A stretch of 64,000 bases of DNA from Bacillus sp. N1-1 (GCF_009818105.1 NZ_CP046564.1:2108001-2172000), one strand, 5' to 3'; shown: positions 17,294 through 25,991, numbered from the stretch's first letter. Program-made: numbers and translations. Notes: generated by a model from the letters alone, not told the origin.

Positions 17294-17521
17294 ATGGAAC
17301 TTGTACAATGCATTAGAGATGTTTTTGAAGAAGAACCGTTTGTCGGTTCAGAAAACCCGTTTCAGCGGAAATTATTTAAAGAGGGAAACTTTTATCCGGT
17401 TTACAGGGATGAACACAATAGTTGGATTACACTCGATGATGAAGGCGAACAGCATATCATAGCAACAGGGGATCTGTTAAATGATGATTTTTGGTTCACA
17501 TTTCGGTTTCGAATCGCATAA
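17294..17521 (+). CDS. Small acidic protein, 75 residues, unknown function
   Basis: A 75-residue acidic protein starting at ATG 17294, 11 bases after AAGGGAGGA. It is rich in Glu, Asp, Phe and Trp, has no cysteine-pair motif, signal peptide or membrane helix, and ends FWFTFRFRIA. A strong terminator follows directly. The overlapping frame from 17262 has no RBS and odd composition. Family not recognised. Confidence 0.68.
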   Translation: MELVQCIRDVFEEEPFVGSENPFQRKLFKEGNFYPVYRDEHNSWITLDDEGEQHIIATGDLLNDDFWFTFRFRIA

Positions 17522-17523
17522 GA

Positions 17524-17547
17524 AAAAGCCGCAGCGTGCGGCTTTTA
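17524..17547. terminator. Bidirectional terminator between two small convergent genes
   Basis: Perfect 10-base arms AAAAGCCGCA and TGCGGCTTTT with a three-base loop. It overlaps the stop codon of the minus-strand gene. Confidence 0.8.
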
Positions 17548-17664
17548 CTTCTTTTTAGGGCGCGCATTTTGCGGGCCTCTTTTTTTATTCATCAATAGAG
17601 CGTCTTCGCCTTCTTTTTCACCCTGGATCCCCGTTTTAGGATCATATGCATTACGCTTTTTCAT
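17545..17664 (-). CDS. Small basic protein, 39 residues, unknown function
   Basis: A frame beginning MKKRNAYDPKTGIQGEKEGE and ending in a basic tail with PQNARPKKK. AGGAGG precedes the ATG at 17664 at a good distance, and a terminator overlaps its stop. The short, charged, Gly/Asn/Lys-rich chain without hydrophobic core resembles the general style of minor spore proteins, but no known family is assigned. Confidence 0.6.
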   Translation of the reverse strand: MKKRNAYDPKTGIQGEKEGEDALLMNKKRGPQNARPKKK

Positions 17665-17713
17665 ACAAGTGCCTCCTCTACATGGATTCACCACTTAGTA
17701 TGTCCGATTCTCA

Positions 17714-17950
17714 TTAAAACATCGGGTTTTCTTCGATGAACTGGTAGACGTTATCAACAAGTTCATCTGGCGTTTCGCCGGTCACACGTTCGCCGTTAAC
17801 AAGGCAGTACATTTCTTGGCTACATAGCGTGCAATGGCCAAGACAGGAATATTCAAGGACGTCTAGGTCCGTATCTTTTTCTAGTGTTTCCATTGCTTTA
17901 TGTGAACCGCTTGAAAGATTGCTCATGCAAAATTCTACAATTGGATTCAT
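17714..17950 (-). CDS. yuzB: YuzB family protein (DUF1450)
   Basis: A 78-residue protein closely matching B. subtilis YuzB in length and in its N-terminus (MNPIVEFCMSNLSSGSHKAM) and C-terminus (VYQFIEENPMF). Four cysteines are visible: one at residue 8 and three in YSCLGHCTLC. These could bind metal or serve a redox role, but function is unknown. It lies divergently upstream of thioredoxin reductase. Confidence 0.9.
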   Translation of the reverse strand: MNPIVEFCMSNLSSGSHKAMETLEKDTDLDVLEYSCLGHCTLCSQEMYCLVNGERVTGETPDELVDNVYQFIEENPMF

Positions 17951-18070
17951 TTTCTATTCACCTCAAGTTTTCCTAACAAATTCATAACTGTTTCTATTCT
18001 ACCAAGAAGGGAGGAAAATGGACAACCATTTGCATGAACGAAGAAACATATTGACTATTACTCATATAAT

Positions 18071-18100
18071 TTGTAAGAGAAGGGTTTATTTCTTTATAAT
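18071..18100 (+). promoter_or_regulatory. Candidate promoter for thioredoxin reductase
   Basis: TTGTAA and TATAAT are separated by 18 bases, about 40 bases before the start codon. A second TATAAT at 18065 lacks a matching -35. Confidence 0.45.
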
Positions 18101-18141
18101 TAGGAAAAATAACATAATGAAGTCGATAGAGGAGGGTCATT

Positions 18142-19083
18142 ATGCATAAAGCAGTTATTGTAGGAACAGGACCAGCAGGTTTAACAGCAGCGATTTACCT
18201 TGCGAGAGCAAATATGGATCCGCTTGTCATAGAAGGGCCGGAACCTGGTGGGCAGCTTACGTTAACAACTGATGTAGAAAATTTCCCCGGGTTTCCAGAT
18301 GGTGTTCTTGGTCCTGAATTGATGGAAAACATGAAGAAGCAGGCGCTCCGTTTTGGTGCAACGATCGAACGTGGCTGGGTGAAGGACATAGATTTTAGTG
18401 AACGTCCTTTTAAACTAACAACGGATACACTTGGCGACATCATGGCGGAATCAGTTCTTATTTCTACTGGTGCTTCAGCGAAACTTCTCGGAATTCCAGG
18501 CGAATCAGAGAATATGGGCAGAGGTGTTAGTACATGTGCAACGTGTGATGGCTTTTTCTTCCGTGGTAAAAAAATCGTCGTAATTGGTGGAGGAGACTCT
18601 GCAATGGAAGAAGCCACTTTCTTAACAAAATTTGCATCAGAAGTAACCATCCTTCATCGAAGAAAGGACTTGCGTGCATCAAAAATCATGCAAGAGCGCG
18701 CACGCGCAAACGAAAAAATTAGCTGGAAACTCAATGCTTCACCTATTGAGGTTGTGGCCGAAAACAATAAAGTTATTGGTATTAAAGTGAAGGATAGTGA
18801 TTCTGGTAAAGAAGAAATTGTGAATACGGATGGTATTTTCGTTGCCATAGGCCACCGTCCAAACACCGATTTTCTTCAAGGTAAACTAAATATGGACGAT
18901 AAAGGTTATATCCAAGTGGAACCTGGAACCACCAGAACGAATGTTGCAGGCGTATTTGCTTGTGGGGATGTTCAGGACTTTACTTACCGACAAGCGATTA
19001 CAGCAGCAGGAACAGGATGTATGGCTGCGATGGATTGCGAGCGCTTCTTAGAAGGAAACGCATTTATTGATTGGAGTATGTAA
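18142..19083 (+). CDS. trxB: Thioredoxin reductase (NADPH, FAD)
   Basis: A 313-residue pyridine nucleotide-disulfide oxidoreductase. FAD-binding GTGPAGLTAA is at residues 8-17, the redox pair is in STCATCDG (about residues 130-137), the NADPH site is GGGDSAMEEA, and the C-terminal FAD motif is GVFACGDV. This is the low-molecular-weight TrxB layout. It is a single-gene unit ending at a terminator. It could be a paralogue of the principal trxB, which in Bacillus usually lies elsewhere. Confidence 0.93.
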   Translation: MHKAVIVGTGPAGLTAAIYLARANMDPLVIEGPEPGGQLTLTTDVENFPGFPDGVLGPELMENMKKQALRFGATIERGWVKDIDFSERPFKLTTDTLGDIMAESVLISTGASAKLLGIPGESENMGRGVSTCATCDGFFFRGKKIVVIGGGDSAMEEATFLTKFASEVTILHRRKDLRASKIMQERARANEKISWKLNASPIEVVAENNKVIGIKVKDSDSGKEEIVNTDGIFVAIGHRPNTDFLQGKLNMDDKGYIQVEPGTTRTNVAGVFACGDVQDFTYRQAITAAGTGCMAAMDCERFLEGNAFIDWSM

Positions 19084-19088
19084 ATACG

Positions 19089-19118
19089 AAAGCGCAGGGC
19101 ATGTGCCCTACGCTTTTT
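19089..19118. terminator. Bidirectional terminator between trxB and hsp20
   Basis: AAAGCG.AGGGCA pairs with TGCCCT.CGCTTT around a tight loop. Confidence 0.8.
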
Positions 19119-19561
19119 TAATGGATATCGATATAGTTTGAATCGTTTTGGATCCGGTCGGCTTTCGGTATTTTAATTTCAAGAATGCCGTTTTCGTATT
19201 TGCCCTTCACATTTTTCATTGAGAAGTGATAAGGGAGTTTGATCGTACGACTCGTACTCGCGTAGGAGCGTTCTTGTTTATAATATTTTTGCTTATCGTT
19301 TCGTGTTTCCTGATATTCTTTTGACTCGATTGAAATGCGCAGTCCATCTCCAAGCGGTTCAACCTTAATTTGTTCCTTTGAAATACCAGGTAACTCTGCT
19401 TCTACGATAAAAGCAGCATCCGTTTCATATAGGTCAACGCGAAACGACTGCGCAGGCAGCAGATTAGCAAACGGCTCTTTAAAAAAATCATCAAACGTGT
19501 TCATCCAATTTTGTATAGCAGGGTCTTGAAACAGTTTAGGCAATTTATCGCCTTTACCCAT
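19118..19561 (-). CDS. Hsp20/alpha-crystallin small heat shock protein
   Basis: A 147-residue small chaperone. The alpha-crystallin domain spans about residues 38-145 and includes the conserved VEAELPGISKEQIKVE region and the late GKYENGILEIKIPK, a version of the A-x-x-x-G-x-L motif. The short N-terminal arm reads WMNTFDDFFKEP. It holds unfolded proteins without ATP. B. subtilis relatives include coat-associated CotP and CotM as well as YocM, so a spore role is possible but not shown. SD AAAGGATG. Confidence 0.9.
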   Translation of the reverse strand: MGKGDKLPKLFQDPAIQNWMNTFDDFFKEPFANLLPAQSFRVDLYETDAAFIVEAELPGISKEQIKVEPLGDGLRISIESKEYQETRNDKQKYYKQERSYASTSRTIKLPYHFSMKNVKGKYENGILEIKIPKADRIQNDSNYIDIH

Positions 19562-19711
19562 TTGACATTCATCCTTTCCAACATTTCTGATATACAGTAT
19601 GTATGCCCATGGAAAAGGTTCCTTTTGGGTGTTTTTTACAAGAGATTCCGAAGTTACTTCTCTACTTTCTTCATGTTACAATGGTCAGTAGAGAATTAAA
19701 GGAGGAGTACG

Positions 19712-20506
19712 ATGAAGACTTATTTGCAGCTTTGCGAAGAAATTTTACATAACGGAACAAAAAAATCTGATCGAACGGGCACGGGAACAATGAGTGTATT
19801 TGGCCATCAAATGCGCTTCGATCTGCAGGAGGGCTTTCCTGCGTTAACGACAAAAAAACTTCACCTTAGATCCATTATTCATGAACTGCTCTGGTTTTTA
19901 AAAGGAGATACGAATGTGAAGTATCTTCAAGATAATGGGGTACGTATCTGGAATGAATGGGCTGATGAAAATGGAGAGCTTGGTCCTGTTTACGGTCATC
20001 AATGGCGCTCATGGACAGGGGCAGACGGATCGACAGTTGATCAAATTGCAAAAGTGGTTGAACAAATTAAAACAAATCCGAATTCCAGAAGAATGATCGT
20101 AACAGCATGGAATCCTTCTGAAGTTGATGAAATGGCTTTGCCTCCATGTCACTGCCTTTTCCAGTTTTACGTTGCGGATGGTAAACTTTCTTGTCAGCTT
20201 TACCAGCGGTCTGCTGATGTTTTTCTTGGCGTACCATTTAATATAGCTTCTTATGCACTTCTTACAATGATGATGGCACAAGTGTGTGACTTAGAGCCCG
20301 GTGAGTTTATTCACACGTTAGGCGATGCTCACATTTATAACAACCATATCGAGCAAGTTCAGCTTCAACTTACGCGTGATACGAAAGATCTTCCAAAAAT
20401 GAAAATTAACCCAGAAGTGAAATCCATCTTTGATTTCTCATTTGAGGACTTTGAATTAACGGATTATCATCCTCACCCTCATATTAAAGGAGAGGTTTCT
20501 GTATGA
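19712..20506 (+). CDS. thyA: Thymidylate synthase (ThyA type)
   Basis: A 264-residue enzyme converting dUMP to dTMP with methylenetetrahydrofolate. The catalytic cysteine lies in [12 protein letters not shown] (about residue 146), with [13 protein letters not shown] near the N-terminus and the folate-binding [18 protein letters not shown]. Length 264 is that of the short ThyA/ThyB class. AAAGGAGG precedes the ATG. Its stop overlaps the start of dfrA, so the two enzymes of the dTMP cycle are translationally coupled. Confidence 0.97.
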   Translation: MKTYLQLCEEILHNGTKKSDRTGTGTMSVFGHQMRFDLQEGFPALTTKKLHLRSIIHELLWFLKGDTNVKYLQDNGVRIWNEWADENGELGPVYGHQWRSWTGADGSTVDQIAKVVEQIKTNPNSRRMIVTAWNPSEVDEMALPPCHCLFQFYVADGKLSCQLYQRSADVFLGVPFNIASYALLTMMMAQVCDLEPGEFIHTLGDAHIYNNHIEQVQLQLTRDTKDLPKMKINPEVKSIFDFSFEDFELTDYHPHPHIKGEVSV

Positions 20507-20985
20507 TTTCATTTCTTCTTGCAATGGATGAAAAGCAGCTAATTGGTAAAGACAACGATCTTCCATGGCATCTGCCAGCTGATCTTGCTTACTTTAAACG
20601 AATGACCACTGGAAAGTCGATCGTGATGGGAAGAAAAACGTTCGAATCGATTGGAAAAGCATTACCCGGACGCGAAAACTATCTGATTACGAGAAAAAAT
20701 CTCGAATATGAAGGGGTTACTGTTCTTCATTCAATTGAAGCTTTTCTCGATCTTACAAAGCGTGAGGAAAAAGAGTGGTTCGTTATCGGTGGAGCGGAAA
20801 TTTATCGGCAAATTCTGCCGCATGCGGATCGACTATATATTACAGAAATTCATGAAACATTTAATGGGGATACTTATTTCCCTAACTTCTCTAAAGATGA
20901 TTGGAAAGAAACATCGCGAGAAAAACATGAAAGCGATGAGCGAAATGAGCATGATTTTGATTTTGTTGTGTACGATCGTACCTAA
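20503..20985 (+). CDS. dfrA: Dihydrofolate reductase
   Basis: A 160-residue enzyme regenerating tetrahydrofolate from the dihydrofolate made by ThyA. Visible features are [20 protein letters not shown], with the active-site acidic residue in the later helix, [20 protein letters not shown] for NADPH binding, and FVIGGAEIY. It overlaps thyA by four bases and ends at a strong terminator. No resistance-linked change can be judged from sequence alone. Confidence 0.97.
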   Translation: MISFLLAMDEKQLIGKDNDLPWHLPADLAYFKRMTTGKSIVMGRKTFESIGKALPGRENYLITRKNLEYEGVTVLHSIEAFLDLTKREEKEWFVIGGAEIYRQILPHADRLYITEIHETFNGDTYFPNFSKDDWKETSREKHESDERNEHDFDFVVYDRT

Positions 20986-20990
20986 CTAAA

Positions 20991-21022
20991 ACAATCCCCG
21001 GTGAACTTCACCGGGGGATTGT
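20991..21022. terminator. Terminator after dfrA, shared with the YitT gene
   Basis: ACAATCCCCGGTGAA pairs with TTCACCGGGGGATTGT with a bulge. The convergent YitT gene ends 4 bases beyond. Confidence 0.8.
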
Positions 21023-21025
21023 TCA

Positions 21026-21859
21026 CTATGTTTTTGGAAAGGTAAAACCTTCTCCGAAAACATCTCGCACATCATGAACCACAACAAAAGCTTTATCATC
21101 AACTTGCTGAATCATTTTTTTAAGAAGAAAAAGCTCCTGTTTGTTAATCACAACGTATAGAATATCTTTTGATTCATTGGAATAATGACCGCGTGCGTTA
21201 ATGACTGTAACGCCTCGGTCCATTTCTTCGCTTACTTTTTCTGCGATTGCGACGGTGTTTTTTGAAATAATGGTAACGGCTTTTCGTGTATCAAATCCAT
21301 CAATTAAATAGTCCAATATTTTCGTACTAATATAGATAGAAATTCCCGTGTACATCGTATTTTCAATTCCAATAACGACAGAAGAACCGAGAACGACTAG
21401 AATATCGAATACGAACATCGATGTACTAACGCTCCATCCAAAGTGCTGGTTGAGCATTCTGGCTACAATCGTAGAGCCGCCGGTTGTTCCACCTGAGCGA
21501 AGAACAAGACCAAGACCGATCCCAATGAACACACCTGCAAAGACAGTACCAAGCATGATATCAAGAGGTTCGCCCATTCCCTCAGTGAGCTGGATAAATA
21601 ATGAGCTAAAGAAAATGGCAAGCATTGTGTACCATGTTACTCGTTTGTTTAGTACTTTATATCCAATCGCTAAAAGTACAGCGTTCATTACAAAGTTCGT
21701 AATTCCCGGTGACCAATCAAGAATATAATATAGCGTCATGGAAATACCGGTTACGCCACCTTCACCTAATTCATTCGGAATCGCAAACAAGTTTACCCCA
21801 AGCGCAAAGAATAGCGATCCAATAATAATTAAAGTGATTTCTTTTCCGGTGTTATTCAT
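21026..21859 (-). CDS. YitT family membrane protein (DUF161-DUF2179)
   Basis: A 277-residue protein starting at ATG 21859, directly after CGGAGTG; the frame up to 21946 runs across the promoter region. Five to six hydrophobic helices (residues 8-190) include GLVLRSGGTTGGSTIVARML, and a soluble DUF2179 domain (about 200-275) follows. YitT proteins are integral membrane proteins of unknown substrate. It is divergent from a GntR regulator gene, with palindromes between them. Confidence 0.88.
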   Translation of the reverse strand: MNNTGKEITLIIIGSLFFALGVNLFAIPNELGEGGVTGISMTLYYILDWSPGITNFVMNAVLLAIGYKVLNKRVTWYTMLAIFFSSLFIQLTEGMGEPLDIMLGTVFAGVFIGIGLGLVLRSGGTTGGSTIVARMLNQHFGWSVSTSMFVFDILVVLGSSVVIGIENTMYTGISIYISTKILDYLIDGFDTRKAVTIISKNTVAIAEKVSEEMDRGVTVINARGHYSNESKDILYVVINKQELFLLKKMIQQVDDKAFVVVHDVRDVFGEGFTFPKT

Positions 21860-21901
21860 TTTATCACTCCGTTCTGTTCCTGAATACGTAGGATAATATA
21901 T

Positions 21902-21962
21902 CATATCGGATAAAGTCGAACAAGATTGTTCAACAATATTGTTCAAAAAAACAACCGATATG
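21902..21962. promoter_or_regulatory. Palindromic control region between YitT and GntR genes
   Basis: CATATCGG (21902-21909) and CCGATATG (21955-21962) form a perfect 8-base inverted repeat about 45 bases apart. Between them are GAACAAGATTGTTC and AACAATATTGTT, the latter a perfect palindrome. A -35-like TTGTTC and -10-like TAAAAT (21964-21969) read toward gntR with a long 19-base gap. These look like operator half-sites, plausibly for the GntR protein itself. Confidence 0.5.
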
Positions 21963-22002
21963 TTAAAATGAGGGAAAAGAGAGGTAAGGCGGGTCTTGAG
22001 AT

Positions 22003-22668
22003 ATGCGAAAAGAAACGGTCGAGCAAAAAGTATATCAGCTTATAAAGAATGCAATATTAAGGAGACAAATTGCACCCGGAAATCAGCTGTTTGAAAGTGC
22101 AATTGCAGCGAAAGTAAATGCTAGCAGGACGCCGATTCGTAGCGCTATTTCGAAGTTAGAAGCAGAGGGACTTGTCGATGTCATTCCGAATAAAGGGGCA
22201 TTTATCGTTCAACCGACGATGGAAGAGATGATTCAGGCTTTTAAAATGAGAAAGGTCTTAGAAGAATTGGCAATCAGGGAAGGGTACTCTAAACTGGTGA
22301 AAACACATATAGAGTTGTTAAAATCTCATACGGAGGAGATGAGTAAAGCTTTTGAAGCGAGGGACATGCTTGTATACCATGAGAAAAATAAGGCTTTTCA
22401 TCTTGTAATGGCGAATGCGAGTGGAAATCGTTATTTGATTGATTTTATGGACAAGATATTAAACCAAATCACCATATATATGATTTTGTATGACGTTTTC
22501 AGCGAAAATGATGAAAATGATCTCCTCGAACATCATCAATTGATCCAGCTTATAGAGATGAATGATGAGGCAAGCCTTCTTGAAGTGGTTACGGAACACC
22601 TTAATCATAGTTTAGCAAAGCTCGAGGATGACAAGCTTAAATATCAGTCGCTTACTAAATTATTCTAA
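22003..22668 (+). CDS. GntR-family transcriptional regulator, FadR/FCD type
   Basis: A 221-residue regulator with a winged helix at residues about 8-72, whose recognition region reads AAKVNASRTPIRSAISKLEAEGLVDVIPNKGAF, followed by an all-helical FCD domain that binds a small ligand, often via Asp/His residues with a metal. Its ligand cannot be predicted. The divergent palindromes suggest control of itself and of the YitT-type protein. Confidence 0.9.
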   Translation: MRKETVEQKVYQLIKNAILRRQIAPGNQLFESAIAAKVNASRTPIRSAISKLEAEGLVDVIPNKGAFIVQPTMEEMIQAFKMRKVLEELAIREGYSKLVKTHIELLKSHTEEMSKAFEARDMLVYHEKNKAFHLVMANASGNRYLIDFMDKILNQITIYMILYDVFSENDENDLLEHHQLIQLIEMNDEASLLEVVTEHLNHSLAKLEDDKLKYQSLTKLF

Positions 22669-22708
22669 AGAAAGACGAGCTGTGTATAGCTCGTCTAAGT
22701 AACTTCCT

Positions 22709-23029
22709 TTATTCTGCAGGTCTCGGACCGGCATCAAGACCAGAACTTTCAACTGTCATCATAGGCTTTACTTCACAATTGCCGTTAACGCGAACTTGAC
22801 AGGACAGACGTAGGTTTTCTTCTACACCTTTTTTCTTGAATGCTTCTTGCTCAATTTCTGTTAGATCTCCAAACTCCCCATTAATTACTTCAACACGGCA
22901 AGTCGTGCATTTTGCTTTACCGCCGCACCGGTGAAGCACCTGAACTCCATTATCTTCAAGTGCAAGAGTTAATTTCGTTCCTTCTTCTACGTCAAATGAT
23001 CCGTGATCTGGTACTGTTACTTTAGCCAA
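22709..23029 (-). CDS. Plant-type [2Fe-2S] ferredoxin
   Basis: A 106-residue protein starting at TTG 23029, seven bases after AAAGGAGG; the longer frame would begin in the neighbouring gene. Cluster ligands are seen as CGGKAKCTTC (C-x5-C-x2-C) at about residues 35-44 and a fourth cysteine in LRLSCQVRV (about residue 81). It shuttles electrons, but the partner enzyme is not next to it. The start correction removes a spurious hydrophobic N-terminus. Confidence 0.9.
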   Translation of the reverse strand: MAKVTVPDHGSFDVEEGTKLTLALEDNGVQVLHRCGGKAKCTTCRVEVINGEFGDLTEIEQEAFKKKGVEENLRLSCQVRVNGNCEVKPMMTVESSGLDAGPRPAE

Positions 23030-23192
23030 AGAAATTCCTCCTTTATTAATGGTTCCCCGTTCACTTACTATCATATCGGAAATTTGTACCCGTTTGAAGC
23101 ACTCTTTTAATTGTAAAATTTCGTCGAAAGATGTGTAAAGAATAGAAGGAAGGGTAAATAAGAAGTAGTAAAGATGAACCAGGAGGAAAAAC

Positions 23193-23624
23193 ATGGATAA
23201 AAAATATTTTACTTTAGAGGAAGCGAATAATTTATTACCCATGATTAAAAGAGAGCTCGCCGGATTAAAGCGTTTGAAAGCCCAGTTTAATGAACATTAT
23301 GATCAAATTGAGCAACACAAAAAAACGCTTCTTTATCGCCATAAAACAAAAGTAGATGAGGATATTCTATTTAAGAAAGAAGCTCGTATGGAGTTTATGG
23401 AATTAGAAGCACAAACGTTTATCAATAATATTATGGCCCTCGGTGTTGAAATTAAAGGCGTAGATGAAGGGCTAATTGATTTTCCTGCCGTCATCAATGG
23501 AAAGAAAGTGCTACTTTGTTGGAAAGAAGGGGAAAGCGAGGTATCCTTTTTTCATTCTGATTTAGGGGGGTTTAGCCAAAGAGAACCGATTGAAAACATC
23601 ATTAAAGAAGAAGAGCAGGGCTGA
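23193..23624 (+). CDS. DUF2203 family protein
   Basis: A 143-residue protein with the DUF2203 pattern: N-terminal FTLEEANNLLPMIKREL, a helical coiled region to about residue 80, then GVEIKGVDEGLIDFPAVINGKKVLLCWKEGE and a C-terminal FHSDLGGFSQREPI. No known activity. SD AGGAGG is directly upstream. It is divergent from the ferredoxin gene. Confidence 0.85.
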   Translation: MDKKYFTLEEANNLLPMIKRELAGLKRLKAQFNEHYDQIEQHKKTLLYRHKTKVDEDILFKKEARMEFMELEAQTFINNIMALGVEIKGVDEGLIDFPAVINGKKVLLCWKEGESEVSFFHSDLGGFSQREPIENIIKEEEQG

Positions 23625-23726
23625 GATCGATCAGTCCTTTTTTGGAACTGAATATAAAATTTCAATTACCGTACTAGTATAGAAAAAGAAATATTGCTCA
23701 CCTTAAGAAGCAAGGGAGGTGAAGCA

Positions 23727-23843
23727 ATGAAAAATCCAAAGCAAAATCAAAAGCATGAGACAGAATTTGCGAGTGAGCTTGCAGCTGATCAGAACAATAA
23801 TAAGAAACATAAGAAAAATAAAAAACAGAAAAAGAATGCCTAA
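23727..23843 (+). CDS. Small Lys/Asn-rich protein, 38 residues
   Basis: A short gene with an excellent GGGAGGTGA site seven bases before the ATG and a terminator right after its stop. The product begins MKNPKQNQKHETEFASELAA and ends in a run of Lys, Asn and Gln. This is the composition of minor small spore or coat-associated peptides in Bacillus, but no specific family is claimed. No hydrophobic segment. Confidence 0.65.
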   Translation: MKNPKQNQKHETEFASELAADQNNNKKHKKNKKQKKNA

Positions 23844-23844
23844 C

Positions 23845-23874
23845 AAAAAGAAGCTCTGAATGGAGCTTCTTTTC
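23845..23874 (+). terminator. Terminator after the 38-residue gene
   Basis: AAGAAGCTC pairs with GAGCTTCTT across a five-base loop, followed by T residues. Confidence 0.75.
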
Positions 23875-23959
23875 TTTATGATAGTGGTAGATTAGTTCCC
23901 TTCTATCTCTAAAACAGTTAAAATAGAAAGCAGACTAAAGAGAGAAAAGGATGAGTATC

Positions 23960-25846
23960 ATGAGCTTGTTACAGGCTGAATCAATCACCAAGTCATATGG
24001 AGAAAAAACATTATTTGATGAAATATCTTTTTCGCTCGAAGATAAGCAAAGAATCGGATTAATCGGTGTCAACGGGACTGGAAAATCATCATTGCTTAAA
24101 ATCCTTGCGGGACTTGAATCAATGGATAGTGGCAAACTTTATCACGCGAATCAATTTCATGTGGAATATTTACCTCAAGATCCTGTGTTTATAGAGAAGA
24201 AGACGATTCTTGAAACGGTTTTTGATAGTGACGTACCGCTTTTTAATACGGTGCGGAAATATGAAGAGGCGCTTCAAATCGTTATGAATCATCCCGAAAA
24301 AGAATCTGCTCAAGAAATGCTGCTTCAAGCACAAGAAGACATGGATCGTCTTCAAGCATGGGATTTTAGTACACAAGCTAAAACGATCTTAACGAAGTTA
24401 GGTCTTCATGATTTTGAGGCGAAGGTTAATGAGTTATCGGGCGGTCAACAGAAGCGGGTTGCACTAGCAAAAGCATTTATTAATCCTGCCGATTTGTTAA
24501 TTCTAGATGAGCCTACAAACCATATTGATAATGCTACAGTGGAGTGGTTAGAGCAGTATCTCGCGAGCTATTCGGGAACTCTTTTACTTGTCACACACGA
24601 CCGGTACTTTCTTAATCGCGTAACGAATCGCATATTTGAATTAGATAAGGGACGGTTATTTGAATATGATGGGAACTATGCGACGTTTTTAGAACAGAAA
24701 GCGTTGCGAGAAGAACGTGAAGCAAAAGAAGAAGATAAGCATAACAAATTACTTAAGAGTGAACTCGAATGGCTAAAAAAGGGAGCTAAAGCAAGAACGA
24801 CAAAACAAAAAGCCAGGAAACAAAGAATTGAAAATATGAAAGAAGTACCTGGGCGTGCGACTGAAGGCAACGTAGATATGGCTTTAGGAGCTAGTCGACT
24901 AGGGAAAAAGGTGATTGAAGCAACTGACCTTACAAAAACCATTAATGGTCGCACATTGACTGATCGCTTTAACTATCTTGTCCTTCCTCAAGACCGCATT
25001 GGTATCATCGGACCCAATGGTTCTGGTAAAACAACATTACTCAATATGCTTGCAGGTCGGATTGCACCTGACTCTGGTCACGTTGAAATTGGAGTAACAG
25101 TTAAACCTGGTTTTTACACCCAACAAAATGAAGGACTTGATGAATCACTAAGAGTTATCGAGTACATTCGAGAAGGTGGAGAAGAGGTTCGCCTACGAAA
25201 AGGCGGAACCGTTTCAGCTTCCCAAATGCTTGAGCGATTTTTATTTTCACCTGATATGCAGTGGACTTACATATCGCGATTATCCGGTGGAGAGAAAAGA
25301 AGATTATATTTGCTTCGCATTTTAATGGAAGAACCAAATGTCCTTTTTCTTGATGAACCTACGAACGATTTGGATGTTCAAACGTTAGCGGTATTAGAAG
25401 ACTACCTTGCTGATTTCCCTGGCGCTGTTATCACCGTCTCTCACGATCGCTATTTCCTTGATAAGATAGCAGAACAGCTTTTCGTTTTTGATGGCACAGG
25501 AGAGATTAATCATTATTATGGCTCTTATTCTGATTACCTTGATGTTGTAAAAAGAGAAAAAGAACTTGAAGCACTTGATAAAAAGCAATCGAGTCAAAAA
25601 GAAGACATCGTGAATGAAAAGCCTAAGCAAGTGAAATTATCCTATAAAGAAAAGAAAGAATGGGAAACCATTCAAGATACGATTGAGAAAATAGAGCAGC
25701 GCATTGAAGATGTGAAGAATGAAATTGCAGAATCAGGAAGTGATTTTGCCAAAGTAGACGAGCTCTATAAAGAAGAGCAGGCTCTTTCAATGGAGTTAGA
25801 AGAAAAGATTGAACGGTGGTCTGAGCTCTCGGAAAAAATCGAATAA
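23960..25846 (+). CDS. ABC-F ATPase, YfmR/Uup type
   Basis: A 628-residue soluble protein with two ABC domains: Walker A GVNGTGKSSLL and GPNGSGKTTLL, signature LSGGQQKR and LSGGEKRR, Walker B LLILDEPTNHID and LFLDEPTNDLD. A charged linker (about 240-290) joins them, and a C-terminal coiled-coil of about 80 residues is the Uup/YfmR hallmark. These proteins bind the ribosomal E site and, for YfmR, relieve stalls at proline-rich motifs alongside EF-P. No membrane segments. ATG 23960 is used because AGGATGAG lies at 23948; ATG 23951 overlaps that site. Confidence 0.9.
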   Translation: MSLLQAESITKSYGEKTLFDEISFSLEDKQRIGLIGVNGTGKSSLLKILAGLESMDSGKLYHANQFHVEYLPQDPVFIEKKTILETVFDSDVPLFNTVRKYEEALQIVMNHPEKESAQEMLLQAQEDMDRLQAWDFSTQAKTILTKLGLHDFEAKVNELSGGQQKRVALAKAFINPADLLILDEPTNHIDNATVEWLEQYLASYSGTLLLVTHDRYFLNRVTNRIFELDKGRLFEYDGNYATFLEQKALREEREAKEEDKHNKLLKSELEWLKKGAKARTTKQKARKQRIENMKEVPGRATEGNVDMALGASRLGKKVIEATDLTKTINGRTLTDRFNYLVLPQDRIGIIGPNGSGKTTLLNMLAGRIAPDSGHVEIGVTVKPGFYTQQNEGLDESLRVIEYIREGGEEVRLRKGGTVSASQMLERFLFSPDMQWTYISRLSGGEKRRLYLLRILMEEPNVLFLDEPTNDLDVQTLAVLEDYLADFPGAVITVSHDRYFLDKIAEQLFVFDGTGEINHYYGSYSDYLDVVKREKELEALDKKQSSQKEDIVNEKPKQVKLSYKEKKEWETIQDTIEKIEQRIEDVKNEIAESGSDFAKVDELYKEEQALSMELEEKIERWSELSEKIE

Positions 25847-25851
25847 GCAAT

Positions 25852-25888
25852 AAAAAATCCTACCATACACGCTGGTAGGATTTTTTTA
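25852..25888 (+). terminator. Terminator after the ABC-F gene
   Basis: AAAAAATCCTACCA pairs with TGGTAGGATTTTTT across a short loop. Confidence 0.85.
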
Positions 25889-25915
25889 TCGGGTCCATTT
25901 CTTTTAACTAGGAGT

Positions 25916-25948
25916 ATTGTGAAAAACTATGAAATAATACTTCACAAT
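25916..25948. repeat. Inverted repeat upstream of the dpp promoter
   Basis: ATTGTGAA (25916-25923) and TTCACAAT (25941-25948) are perfect 8-base arms separated by 17 bases, just upstream of the dppA -35 element. Half-sites resemble Rex half-sites, but the spacing does not fit Rex. Confidence 0.5.
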
Positions 25949-25962
25949 GTCTTTAGAATATT

Positions 25963-25991
25963 TTGAGAAACGAAGTAAATAGTGGTATAAT
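25963..25991 (+). promoter_or_regulatory. SigA promoter of the dpp operon
   Basis: TTGAGA and consensus TATAAT with exactly 17 bases between, ending about 40 bases before the dppA GTG start. Confidence 0.75.

Noticed and set aside
17262..17462. Overlapping 66-residue plus-strand frame
   Set aside because: No ribosome binding site of its own and it lies out of frame over the better supported 75-residue gene.
22709..23242. 177-residue version of the ferredoxin with a hydrophobic N-terminus
   Set aside because: The extra part covers the intergenic region and start of DUF2203; TTG 23029 has a strong ribosome binding site and gives a normal ferredoxin.
23651..23690. SigG-type promoter (TGAATA and CGTACTA) before the 38-residue gene
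   Set aside because: Spacing is about 15 bases instead of the usual 17-18 and the -10 is imperfect.
25916..25948. Rex operator upstream of dppA
   Set aside because: Half-sites match but are 17 bases apart instead of four, so it is kept only as an unexplained inverted repeat.
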